A stretch of DNA of 11,165 nt. Source: an uncultured beta proteobacterium. GTDB lineage: Bacteria > Pseudomonadota > Gammaproteobacteria > Burkholderiales > Burkholderiaceae_C. Below are positions 1 to 6,362 of the stretch, piece after piece (position 1 is the stretch's first letter; each line of letters starts with the position of its first letter). Both the position numbers and the translations under genes were made by a program. Below the pieces are notes generated by a model that worked only from the letters and a program-made list of their open reading frames with translations, ran no database searches and was not told the DNA's origin. The stretch lies in assembly GCA_903886165.1 (NCBI GenBank), contig CAISLL010000163.1, positions 1 to 11,165 of the forward strand, given 5' to 3'.

Positions 1-304
1 CATGACGGTCGAGCAGGTCGGCGGTGAAGACGATAGGCGCATGTTCACTATTGGCAGCTGGATCGAAACCCGCAACCAGCGCGCGTTCGACTTCGCCTAG
101 CGATACGGAATCGACCAAAACACCTTGTTCGCGCATTAAACGCAAGATGTGAATATTGCTACAGGATTTCTGGGCAAAACGGATCACGTCAAACTGGCGC
201 AACGCGGCAATCTGGCGCTCGATCGTGTGGGCGTTATACACCCACAAAGGGGTGCCGTGGGCTTGGGACAGCGCGGCCAGGGTGTGGGAGGTGAATGGGT
301 TCAT
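1..304 (-). CDS. lysA: Diaminopimelate decarboxylase, N-terminal part (runs off the left edge)
   Basis: Makes L-lysine and CO2 from meso-diaminopimelate, the last step of lysine synthesis, in the cytoplasm with PLP. Only the first 101 residues are in the window. Residues 42-50 read RFAQKSCSN and are followed by IHILRLMREQG and VDSVSLGEVERAL. This is the PLP-lysine region (K46 is the expected Schiff-base lysine) of alanine-racemase-fold decarboxylases. It is much closer to E. coli LysA as I remember it (FAQKACSNIHILRLMREQG) than to the longer LysA usual in Burkholderiales (YAVKANS type). The ATG at 304 gives MNPFTSHTL, and no strong Shine-Dalgarno precedes it. A four-codon mini-ORF (ATG at 315) ends in a TGA that overlaps the lysA ATG. 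The gene is divergent from the CorA-like/lysR unit, and a LysR-type activator of lysA is expected to act on the shared upstream region. Confidence 0.9.
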   Translation of the reverse strand, partial: MNPFTSHTLAALSQAHGTPLWVYNAHTIERQIAALRQFDVIRFAQKSCSNIHILRLMREQGVLVDSVSLGEVERALVAGFDPAANSEHAPIVFTADLLDRH

Positions 305-442
305 GGGTTGATCATGCCCATCAAAATCAATTCAATCAATGCCTATTTGTTTGTTTAACTATTTATGATTGATATGGCCTCGATCTAAAGATTTCCATAA
401 ACTCAGGCCACTGCACCGCCCCATCGAATCGACCCATCCAAA
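305..442. promoter_or_regulatory. Divergent lysA / CorA-like-lysR control region with ATCAA repeats
   Basis: This AT-rich intergenic stretch must carry the promoters of lysA (minus) and of the CorA-like/lysR unit (plus). ATCAA is repeated at 320, 326 and 335, and an inverted ATTGAT at 368-373 mirrors ATCAAT at 335-340. A small dyad, ATCT-AA-AGAT, lies at 383-392. TATGAT at 364-369 resembles a sigma-70 -10 box for rightward transcription, but no good -35 box is seen. LysR-type regulators usually bind dyads between divergent genes, so these repeats are operator candidates. The assignment to LysR is inference. Confidence 0.35.
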
Positions 443-451
443 GTGAGCCAC

Positions 452-2113
452 ATGCCAGCGTCACAAGACCAGATTTCTGCAGACCAGTCGGTGGCCTTGT
501 TTCACGCCAGTCTGGTCTGGCCATTGCAGCTTGAACCGGTGCTGGTCGCGGGGGGCAAAAGTCGCCATTGGGAGGCATTTGAACGCAGCCAAAAGGCCCA
601 TCAGTGGCACCGCATTGACGACGAATTCACCGATGACCCCGGCAATTTTCGCGAACGGCACTACCGGGAATTTGTGTCTTTCCTGCCCTATGTTCAGCGT
701 TTTTTATACGGCGAAGGCCGCTCTGGCCGGGCATCTGCCGATCCAGCGGCGGGCCAGTCACCGATGCATGTGTTCCGGCGCAAGGACATCGCCGGGCTGC
801 GCCTGACGTTGCGCGAAGGCCAGGCGCCGGTGGAGTTGCACGTTGTCCACGTCGACCTGTATTTTTTCGATGACCTTGACCTGGTTCAACTCAATGTCGA
901 GGTACGTGCCAGCGACCTGCCCTTGCACACGGTGCGTGACATTCTTTTCCGGTTTGGCCGGGCTTACCCGTCTGGCTGGGAAGAAAGCGGCGACGGCCTG
1001 CACAACGTTCACCTGGCCGAATGGCTCGATGCCAATGGGCAAGTCATGGCCCGGTCTGACACCGACCACCGTGAAAAATACCTGGGGTTTGTCTGCCAGC
1101 ATCGCAGCCCCTGCATTTCAGAACACTGGGCCAGCCTGCTGCGCCCGCTGGTACTGGCCCATTCAGACGAGCCAGGTGAGTTGCGCTACAGGCTGATTGA
1201 ATACCACCGCATGCCGGTGATGGCATTTTTGGCCTTGAATGCACCACAAACGCTGGGTTTTGACGACTGGATTCGCATCGGGCTGGCCTCCATGTTGCAC
1301 CCTGACGAAGCCATTCCGGTGAACGACCCGACCGTGCAGGAGTTCAACCAGCGCTACTGCCAGGATCGGTTTTGGACCGGCTCGGCCGCTGGCCCCAACA
1401 CCCGTTTTATTTGTAACGGCAGCGCGCTGACGGTGGTGGGTGACGTCAACGCTGCCTTTTTTGCAGATGGCGAACGCGGCATGTTGGCGCAGTTCAGACA
1501 TCAGTATTTCCTGATTTTCCTGATTGCCCATTTGCACCGTGCCGCGCTGCTGGTGTTCTCGGACGTGCTGGTCGGCGCCGTCAACGCACTCAACATTCGC
1601 AACGACGAGTCGGTGCGAATGTTCAAGCGGCGCATCCGTGCCAACTTTGAGACGTTTTTGCGCTTCACCCACCGCTACTGGTTTCACGAACTTTCCGAGC
1701 GACCGCACATGCAAAGCACGTTTCGCATGTGCTCGAACCACCTGCGAAATGACGCCTTGTACGAAGAGGTGCGCGATGAGATTCGCGAGATGAGCCACTA
1801 CCTTGACAGTGATTCCCAACGCCGTCAGTCCAACACCGTGGTTCGCCTGACCGTGATCACCATTCTGGGCCTGATTGCCACCGTGACCACCGGCTACTTT
1901 GGCATGAACATCATCGCCTTTGGCGAGGGCTCGGTGCCTGAGCGGGTGCTGCACGGCATGGTCGCCAGCGCGGTGTTTGTCACGCTGATTTTGTTTGCCG
2001 TCTCACGCTCCAAACGCTTGTCGGATTTTCTGGAATCCATGTCCGACGAGCGGCTGACGTTTTCAGGAAAGCTCCGCGCATTCTGGAAGGTGTTCGGTGG
2101 CCAAACGCATTGA
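452..2113 (+). CDS. Large CorA-like membrane protein (putative divalent cation transporter)
   Basis: About 553 residues from the ATG at 452; a GTG at 443 would add three. I prefer the ATG because neither start has a strong Shine-Dalgarno. Numbered from the GTG, the C-terminus has two hydrophobic segments (about 466-484 and 503-521). The first ends in YFGMN (GMN at 487-489), the selectivity-filter motif at the end of TM1 in CorA Mg2+ channels. A charged basic tail follows TM2, as in CorA. The preceding stretch (about 385-465) is charged and looks helical, like the CorA stalk helix. The N-terminal ~380 residues are unlike classical CorA, which is about 320-370 residues in total, and I do not recognise a domain there; a further hydrophobic stretch lies near 355-380. 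Transport is inferred from topology and GMN only. The 3' end overlaps lysR by 17 nt, suggesting coupled translation. Confidence 0.7.
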   Translation: MPASQDQISADQSVALFHASLVWPLQLEPVLVAGGKSRHWEAFERSQKAHQWHRIDDEFTDDPGNFRERHYREFVSFLPYVQRFLYGEGRSGRASADPAAGQSPMHVFRRKDIAGLRLTLREGQAPVELHVVHVDLYFFDDLDLVQLNVEVRASDLPLHTVRDILFRFGRAYPSGWEESGDGLHNVHLAEWLDANGQVMARSDTDHREKYLGFVCQHRSPCISEHWASLLRPLVLAHSDEPGELRYRLIEYHRMPVMAFLALNAPQTLGFDDWIRIGLASMLHPDEAIPVNDPTVQEFNQRYCQDRFWTGSAAGPNTRFICNGSALTVVGDVNAAFFADGERGMLAQFRHQYFLIFLIAHLHRAALLVFSDVLVGAVNALNIRNDESVRMFKRRIRANFETFLRFTHRYWFHELSERPHMQSTFRMCSNHLRNDALYEEVRDEIREMSHYLDSDSQRRQSNTVVRLTVITILGLIATVTTGYFGMNIIAFGEGSVPERVLHGMVASAVFVTLILFAVSRSKRLSDFLESMSDERLTFSGKLRAFWKVFGGQTH

Positions 2114-3083
2114 GTCCGGCGCACCCGTGCTGACCCACCGCCAGCTCGCCATGTTCCGGGCCATCATGCTGCATGGCAACCTGAGCCGCGCCGCCGAGGT
2201 GTGCGCGTCCAGCCAACCCACGCTGAGCCGCGAGCTGGCGCGACTGGAGCAGCTGCTGGGCTTTGACCTGTTTGACCGGGTGCGCGGCCGCCTGCGCCCC
2301 ACGGTGCGGGCACTGGCGCTGATGCAGGAGGTGGAGCGCTCGTTTGTCGGCCTGGACCAAATTGCCGCACGCGCGCAGGAACTGCGCCTTCAGACCACCG
2401 GGCGTTTGCGGCTGGCCTGCCTGCCTGCACTGGCACATGCGCTGGTGCCGCAGGCGTTGGTGCACTTTGCCAAGGTGTTACCACAGGCCACGGTGAGTAT
2501 TTGCCCGCTGGAGTCACCTTGGCTGGAGCAGGCCATGAGTGAGCAGCGCTTTGATCTGGGCCTGAGTGAAACCAGTGAGGCCCCGGCCGGCGTCACGCTG
2601 CAAACTATTCTGCAGGTGAACGAGGTGGCCGTGTTGCCGCGCGGCCATGCCCTGTGCCGCAAACCGATGCTGACCCCGCAAGACTTTGAGGGCGAGCGCT
2701 TTGTCAGCCTGGCCGCAGGCGACCCCTACCGCCACGCCATTGACCAGATGTTTGCGCAAGCCCAGGTCACACGCCACACCTGCCTGGAAACCGCCAGCGC
2801 CGTGTCGGTGTGCGCCATGGTGCGCCAGGGCTTGGGCGTGACCATTGTCAACCCGCTGACCGCACTGGCAATGGCCGTGCCTGACCTGGTCGTGCGCAGT
2901 TTGAGCGTTGCGATTCCTTTCAGGGTCAGCCTGCTGCTGCCCGAGGTGGCCGCACCACACCCGCTGCGTGATGCGCTGGTGACAGCAGTGCTGGCTGCGA
3001 CAAAGGCGCTCTCTGAACGAGGATTCTCCATCCAATCCATAACTGACGGAAAATTTGAGACATTGAATTTTGTTACCTGCTGA
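2097..3083 (+). CDS. lysR: LysR, transcriptional activator of lysA
   Basis: LysR-type regulator of 328 residues. An N-terminal winged HTH (about 13-70) includes SQPTLSRELARLEQLLG and FDRVRGRLRPTV, and a periplasmic-binding-protein-like effector domain spans about 103-300. Stretches such as ASAVSVCAMVRQGLGV, NPLTAL and LVVRSLSVAIPF match my memory of E. coli LysR closely, so I call it LysR itself rather than a generic family member. E. coli LysR activates lysA in response to diaminopimelate and is repressed by lysine; the same role here is inferred, supported by lysA lying divergently 1.8 kb away. The GTG start at 2097 has GGAAGG six bases upstream, inside the CorA-like gene. A GTG at 2127 would avoid the overlap but has no clear Shine-Dalgarno. 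The last ~20 residues (GKFETLNFVTC end) look unrelated to the family and may come from neighbouring IS-derived DNA. Confidence 0.85.
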   Translation: MAKRIESGAPVLTHRQLAMFRAIMLHGNLSRAAEVCASSQPTLSRELARLEQLLGFDLFDRVRGRLRPTVRALALMQEVERSFVGLDQIAARAQELRLQTTGRLRLACLPALAHALVPQALVHFAKVLPQATVSICPLESPWLEQAMSEQRFDLGLSETSEAPAGVTLQTILQVNEVAVLPRGHALCRKPMLTPQDFEGERFVSLAAGDPYRHAIDQMFAQAQVTRHTCLETASAVSVCAMVRQGLGVTIVNPLTALAMAVPDLVVRSLSVAIPFRVSLLLPEVAAPHPLRDALVTAVLAATKALSERGFSIQSITDGKFETLNFVTC

Positions 3084-3097
3084 AATGTTCAGCAGGT
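3075..3097 (+). terminator. 10-bp perfect hairpin over the lysR stop codon
   Basis: ACCTGCTGAA and TTCAGCAGGT are perfect complements separated by ATG. The lysR TGA (3081-3083) lies in the left arm. No T-run follows, so this is not a standard intrinsic terminator. It could be an mRNA 3' stabiliser, part of a transcription end, or a relic of an inserted element. Confidence 0.4.
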
Positions 3098-3112
3098 CAG
3101 CGGAACACCCTG

Positions 3113-3161
3113 GTCAATTTTGGAGCGGCACTTCCGTCACTAAGTTGTCAATTTCGGTCGG
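3113..3161. repeat. Pair of imperfect direct repeats, possible IS end
   Basis: GTCAATTTTGGAGCGG (3113-3128) recurs as GTCAATTTCGGTCGG (3147-3161), 34 bp apart. Repeats of this sort near an end are typical of IS21-type elements, and the spot lies beside IS3 and IS30 remnants. Which element it came from cannot be settled by eye. A minus-strand reading frame through it (TPTEIDNLVTEVPLQN, stop at 3114) is not recognised. Confidence 0.3.
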
Positions 3162-3176
3162 CGTCAACAGTCGAGG

Positions 3177-3287
3177 CTTGAACTGACGATTGACCCGGTT
3201 CAGTGGGCATGGCAATGCTTTGTCGGAAACCGTGGTACACACGACCTTGCCACGGCTTGCCCCTTGCAGCTCCAGGCGCTTCATCAA
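3177..3287 (-). pseudogene. IS3-family transposase OrfB fragment
   Basis: About 36 residues on the minus strand read LMKRLELQGASRGK, VVCTTVSDKALPCP and LNRVNRQFK. This is the segment just before the integrase core of IS3-family OrfB proteins, which normally continues with a short linker and then LWVxDFTYV, carrying the first catalytic Asp. Here the similarity stops right after NRQFK, so the whole DDE catalytic domain is missing. Upstream of the fragment on the minus strand, the similarity ends where the oppositely oriented IS30 remnant begins. This is a dead remnant; the exact IS is unknown. Confidence 0.75.
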
Positions 3288-3531
3288 CTCGAGACTGGGG
3301 TGGTGTCTTCTTTGCTGACCCTCACCATCCATGGCAGCGCGGCACAAACGGGAACACGAACGGACTGCTGCGGCAACACTTCCCGAAGGGTACCAACCTC
3401 CCTCGATGGAGTGAACAAGAGGTTCAGGCCGCAGCCCACACGCAAAATACGAGACCGCGAAAAACGTTGGTTGGAAGACGCCAGCCAAAGCTTTGAATGA
3501 CTGCCAAATTCCGTTCAACAGTCAAATGTAG
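3288..3531 (+). pseudogene. IS30-family transposase C-terminal remnant
   Basis: The plus strand encodes VFFADPHHPWQRG, TNGNTNGLLRQHFPKGTNL and NTRPRKTL, the C-terminus of IS30-family DDE transposases. The catalytic Glu of the conserved NENTNGLLRQ motif is Gly here (codon GGG), so the site is inactive. After RPRKTL a single G is missing compared with the expected TLGWKTP. The reading shifts and ends soon at a TGA near 3494-3496; in the other frame it continues GWKTPAKALNDCQIPFNSQM to a TAG at 3529-3531. A second frame change lies just before VFF, near 3300. The N-terminal two thirds are absent. The 53 nt after the stop, up to clpA, include GTTGAATCCGCC, which may be the non-coding end of the element; no full inverted repeat is visible. 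Confidence 0.85.
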
Positions 3532-3584
3532 CGACGACCTGTTGAATCCGCCAAGTTCCATCAAGAACACAACACTACACTGCA

Positions 3585-5912
3585 CTAGCTTGCCGTGGCT
3601 TCCTGTGGCTCAGGCTTGGACTTGCCCTCTTTCTTGGGCAGGGGTTGAATATCAAGCAAGACTTCGGTCTTGGTGTCGTCGGTCTCATCCAGGTCCACCG
3701 TCAAGCGACCACCTTCAGTCAAGCGCCCAAACAACAATTCATCAGCCAGGGCACGACGAATCGTGTCCTGAATCAGGCGTTGCATCGGACGCGCGCCCAT
3801 CAAGGGGTCAAAGCCTTTCTTGGAAAGATGCTTGCGCAACTTGTCAGTGAAAGTCACCTCGACCTTTTTATCTGCCAACTGTGCTTCAAGTTGCAGCAGG
3901 AACTTGTCAACCACGCGCAGGATCACGTTTTCATCCAGCGCCTTGAAGCTGACCATGGCGTCAAGGCGGTTGCGGAACTCAGGTGTGAACAGACGTTTGA
4001 TGTCTGCCATTTCATCACCGGCCTCGCGCGGGTTGGTGAACCCGATGGTGGCCTTGTTCATGGTCTCCGCACCGGCATTGGTCGTCATGATGATGATCAC
4101 GTTGCGGAAATCCGCCTTGCGGCCATTGTTGTCTGTGAGCGTGCCATGGTCCATGACCTGCAGCAGCACATTGAAAATGGCCGGGTGGGCCTTTTCAATC
4201 TCGTCGAGCAACAGGACGCAATGCGGCTTCTTGGTGATGGCCTCAGTCAACAGGCCACCCTGATCAAAGCCGACGTATCCAGGAGGCGCGCCAATCAAAC
4301 GGCTCACTGCGTGCTGCTCCATGTACTCACTCATGTCAAAACGGATCAGTTCAATGCCCATGATGTAGGCCAGTTGCTTGGCAGCCTCGGTCTTGCCGAC
4401 ACCGGTTGGCCCGCTGAAAAGGAACGAACCAATGGGTTTGTCGCCCTTGCCCAAGCCCGAGCGCGCCATCTTCACGGCAGATGCCAACTTGTCAAGCGCC
4501 TGGTCTTGACCAAACACCACGTTGCGCAAATCGCGCTCGAGCGTTTGGAGCTTGCTGCGGTCGTCGTTGGAAACGTTGGCAGGAGGAATGCGGGCAATCT
4601 TGGCCACAATCTCCTCGACCTCTGCCTTGGTGATGATTTTCTTACGTTTGCTCGGGGCCAGAATGCGCTGCGCTGCGCCAGCCTCGTCAATCACATCAAT
4701 GGCTTTGTCCGGCAAATGCCGGTCATTGATGTACTTCGCGCTCAACTCAGCCGCTGCCTGCAATGCCGCCACCGCGTACTTGACGCTGTGATGCTCTTCG
4801 AAGCGCGACTTCAGACCCTTGAGAATCTCGACCGTTTCGTCGACCGTGGGCTCGACCACATCAACCTTCTGGAAACGCCTGCTCAGCGCCGCATCTTTTT
4901 CGAAAATGCCACGGTATTCAGTGAACGTGGTGGCACCGATGCATTTGAGCGAACCTGAACTCAGCGCCGGTTTCAGCAGGTTGGACGCATCCAGCGTGCC
5001 GCCAGACGCCGCACCGGCCCCAATCAAGGTGTGGATTTCATCAATGAAAAGCATCGTGTTGGGCTTGTCCTTCAGAGCCTTCAGAACACCTTTCAGGCGT
5101 TGCTCAAAGTCTCCCCGGTACTTGGTACCAGCGAGCAGCGCACCCATGTCAAGCGAGTACACAATCGATTCCGCCAGAATTTCAGGCACGGCCTTTTGGG
5201 TGATGCGCCAAGCCAGCCCCTCCGCAATCGCGGTCTTGCCAACCCCGGCCTCCCCCACCAACAGCGGGTTGTTTTTACGACGGCGGCAGAGAATTTGAAT
5301 GACTCGCTCGACCTCGTATTCGCGCCCGATCAGCGGGTCAATCTTGCCGTCTTTGGCCAGCTGGTTCAGATTTTGGGTGTAGAGTTCAAGCGGAGACGCT
5401 TTGTCGCTTTTCTCGGACGATGCATCTTCAGCCTCAACTGGTGCTTCGCCAGACTTGGTAGGCTCCGGTGGGTCACTCTTTTTGATGCCATGCGCAATGA
5501 AGTTCACCACATCAAGGCGCGTCACCCCCTGCTGGTGCAGGTAATACACCGCGTGTGAGTCCTTTTCACCAAAAATCGCCACCAGCACATTGGCGCCGGT
5601 GACTTCCTTTTTGCCACTACCGGTGGACTGGACATGCATGATGGCGCGCTGAATCACACGCTGGAAGCCCAGTGTGGGCTGGGTGTCCACGTCGTCACTA
5701 CCCGCCACTTGTGGCGTATTGTCCTTGATAAAAGTGACCAGGGACTTTCGCAAGTCATCCAGGTTGGCGGAACAGGCCCGCAAAACTTCGGCGGCGCTGG
5801 GATTGTCCAGCAAGGCCAGCAACAAGTGCTCCACCGTGATGAATTCATGGCGCTGTTGACGCGCCTCGACAAACGCCATGTGAAGGCTGACTTCCAGTTC
5901 TTGGGCAATCAT
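3585..5912 (-). CDS. clpA: ClpA, ATP-dependent unfoldase of the ClpAP protease
   Basis: A hexameric AAA+ unfoldase that threads proteins into the ClpP chamber in the cytoplasm. At 775 residues it is close to E. coli ClpA (758), with a somewhat longer linker and tail. The N-domain (1-145) starts MIAQELEVSLHMAF. An acidic linker with Glu, Ser and Lys (146-175) follows. D1 has Walker A GEAGVGKT (220-227), pore-loop Tyr in GTKYRGDFE (262-270), and Walker B LFIDE (288-292). D2 has Walker A GPTGVGKT (501-508), pore loop GYVG (545-548), Walker B LLLDE (567-571), and sensor-2 GARPM (706-710). The IGF tripeptide (623-625) is in the place of the ClpP-docking IGL/IGF loop. The Lys/Glu/Pro-rich tail after 757 has no clear counterpart. 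The ATG has AAAGGA five bases upstream. It is the last gene of dusC-clpS-clpA; clpP is not in this window. Confidence 0.97.
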   Translation of the reverse strand: MIAQELEVSLHMAFVEARQQRHEFITVEHLLLALLDNPSAAEVLRACSANLDDLRKSLVTFIKDNTPQVAGSDDVDTQPTLGFQRVIQRAIMHVQSTGSGKKEVTGANVLVAIFGEKDSHAVYYLHQQGVTRLDVVNFIAHGIKKSDPPEPTKSGEAPVEAEDASSEKSDKASPLELYTQNLNQLAKDGKIDPLIGREYEVERVIQILCRRRKNNPLLVGEAGVGKTAIAEGLAWRITQKAVPEILAESIVYSLDMGALLAGTKYRGDFEQRLKGVLKALKDKPNTMLFIDEIHTLIGAGAASGGTLDASNLLKPALSSGSLKCIGATTFTEYRGIFEKDAALSRRFQKVDVVEPTVDETVEILKGLKSRFEEHHSVKYAVAALQAAAELSAKYINDRHLPDKAIDVIDEAGAAQRILAPSKRKKIITKAEVEEIVAKIARIPPANVSNDDRSKLQTLERDLRNVVFGQDQALDKLASAVKMARSGLGKGDKPIGSFLFSGPTGVGKTEAAKQLAYIMGIELIRFDMSEYMEQHAVSRLIGAPPGYVGFDQGGLLTEAITKKPHCVLLLDEIEKAHPAIFNVLLQVMDHGTLTDNNGRKADFRNVIIIMTTNAGAETMNKATIGFTNPREAGDEMADIKRLFTPEFRNRLDAMVSFKALDENVILRVVDKFLLQLEAQLADKKVEVTFTDKLRKHLSKKGFDPLMGARPMQRLIQDTIRRALADELLFGRLTEGGRLTVDLDETDDTKTEVLLDIQPLPKKEGKSKPEPQEATAS

Positions 5913-5917
5913 GTGAG

Positions 5918-5994
5918 TCCTTTAATAGCTATGTTTCAAGAGTTGACTGTAATCTGATTTCAGATTCAGTTCCGGGTAAAAGGACTTCAAGTCC
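5918..5994 (-). promoter_or_regulatory. clpS-clpA spacer with two small hairpins and the clpA RBS
   Basis: Read on the minus strand, GGACT-TGA-AGTCC begins one base after the clpS stop (5982-5994 includes a 6+1+6 dyad) and is followed by TTTT, like a weak terminator or attenuator. Next comes AATCTGA-AA-TCAGATT (5951-5966), a perfect 7-bp dyad. Then ATAGCTATTAAAGGACTCAC leads to the clpA ATG and contains the Shine-Dalgarno AAAGGA (5918-5923). The hairpins could lower clpA expression relative to clpS. They are short, so the effect is inference. Confidence 0.45.
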
Positions 5995-5995
5995 A

Positions 5996-6358
5996 TCATG
6001 GCTCCAACGGTTCACTGATGCACTGCAGAGGGTGGCCCGCCTTGTTGGCTGCATCCAACACTTGATCGACCTTGGTCGCTGCCACATCCCGCGAGAACAC
6101 ACCGCACACCCCCCGGCCGTCAAGGTGGATTTTCAGCATGATCTGCGTCGCCGTTTCCAGGTCTTTGCCAAAAAACTCCTGAATCACAATGACCACAAAC
6201 TCCATCGGTGTGTAGTCGTCATTGAGCATCAACACCTGATACATCGGCGGCGGACGGGTTTTTTGCGTTCGCCGCTCCAGCACCACGGTGCCGTCGCTGT
6301 CGTCCTGCGACACTTTTGGTTTCTTTGGCAGGGTGATTTTGGGAGATTTTGTAACCAT
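5996..6358 (-). CDS. clpS: ClpS, N-degron adaptor of ClpAP
   Basis: A small cytoplasmic adaptor that binds proteins with bulky hydrophobic N-terminal residues and hands them to the ClpA N-domain. It has 120 residues, against 106 in E. coli; the extra length is in the flexible, basic/acidic N-terminal tail (1-35). The substrate pocket residues are visible: N46, D47, D48 in LNDDYTPMEFV, then T50 and M52, and H78 in KIHLDGRG. These match N34/D35/D36/T38/M40/H66 of E. coli ClpS. The C-terminal part contains the family block GVFSRDVAATKV. Its ATG lies 4 nt after the dusC stop with no strong Shine-Dalgarno (only GATAGAATGA), so translation is probably coupled to dusC. It precedes clpA, the usual order. 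Confidence 0.97.
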   Translation of the reverse strand: MVTKSPKITLPKKPKVSQDDSDGTVVLERRTQKTRPPPMYQVLMLNDDYTPMEFVVIVIQEFFGKDLETATQIMLKIHLDGRGVCGVFSRDVAATKVDQVLDAANKAGHPLQCISEPLEP

Positions 6359-6362
6359 TAAA

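Noticed and set aside
149..358. A 69-codon plus-strand open frame at the left edge
   Set aside because: Overlaps the lysA start on the other strand, where the PLP-lysine motif is clear.
1163..1954. A 263-codon minus-strand open frame
   Set aside because: Antisense to the CorA-like gene, low complexity and no recognisable motif or RBS.
3645..4958. A 437-codon plus-strand open frame
   Set aside because: It is antisense to clpA, whose motifs are unmistakable, and its translation is His/Leu/Arg-rich with no family pattern. It is a shadow of codon bias.
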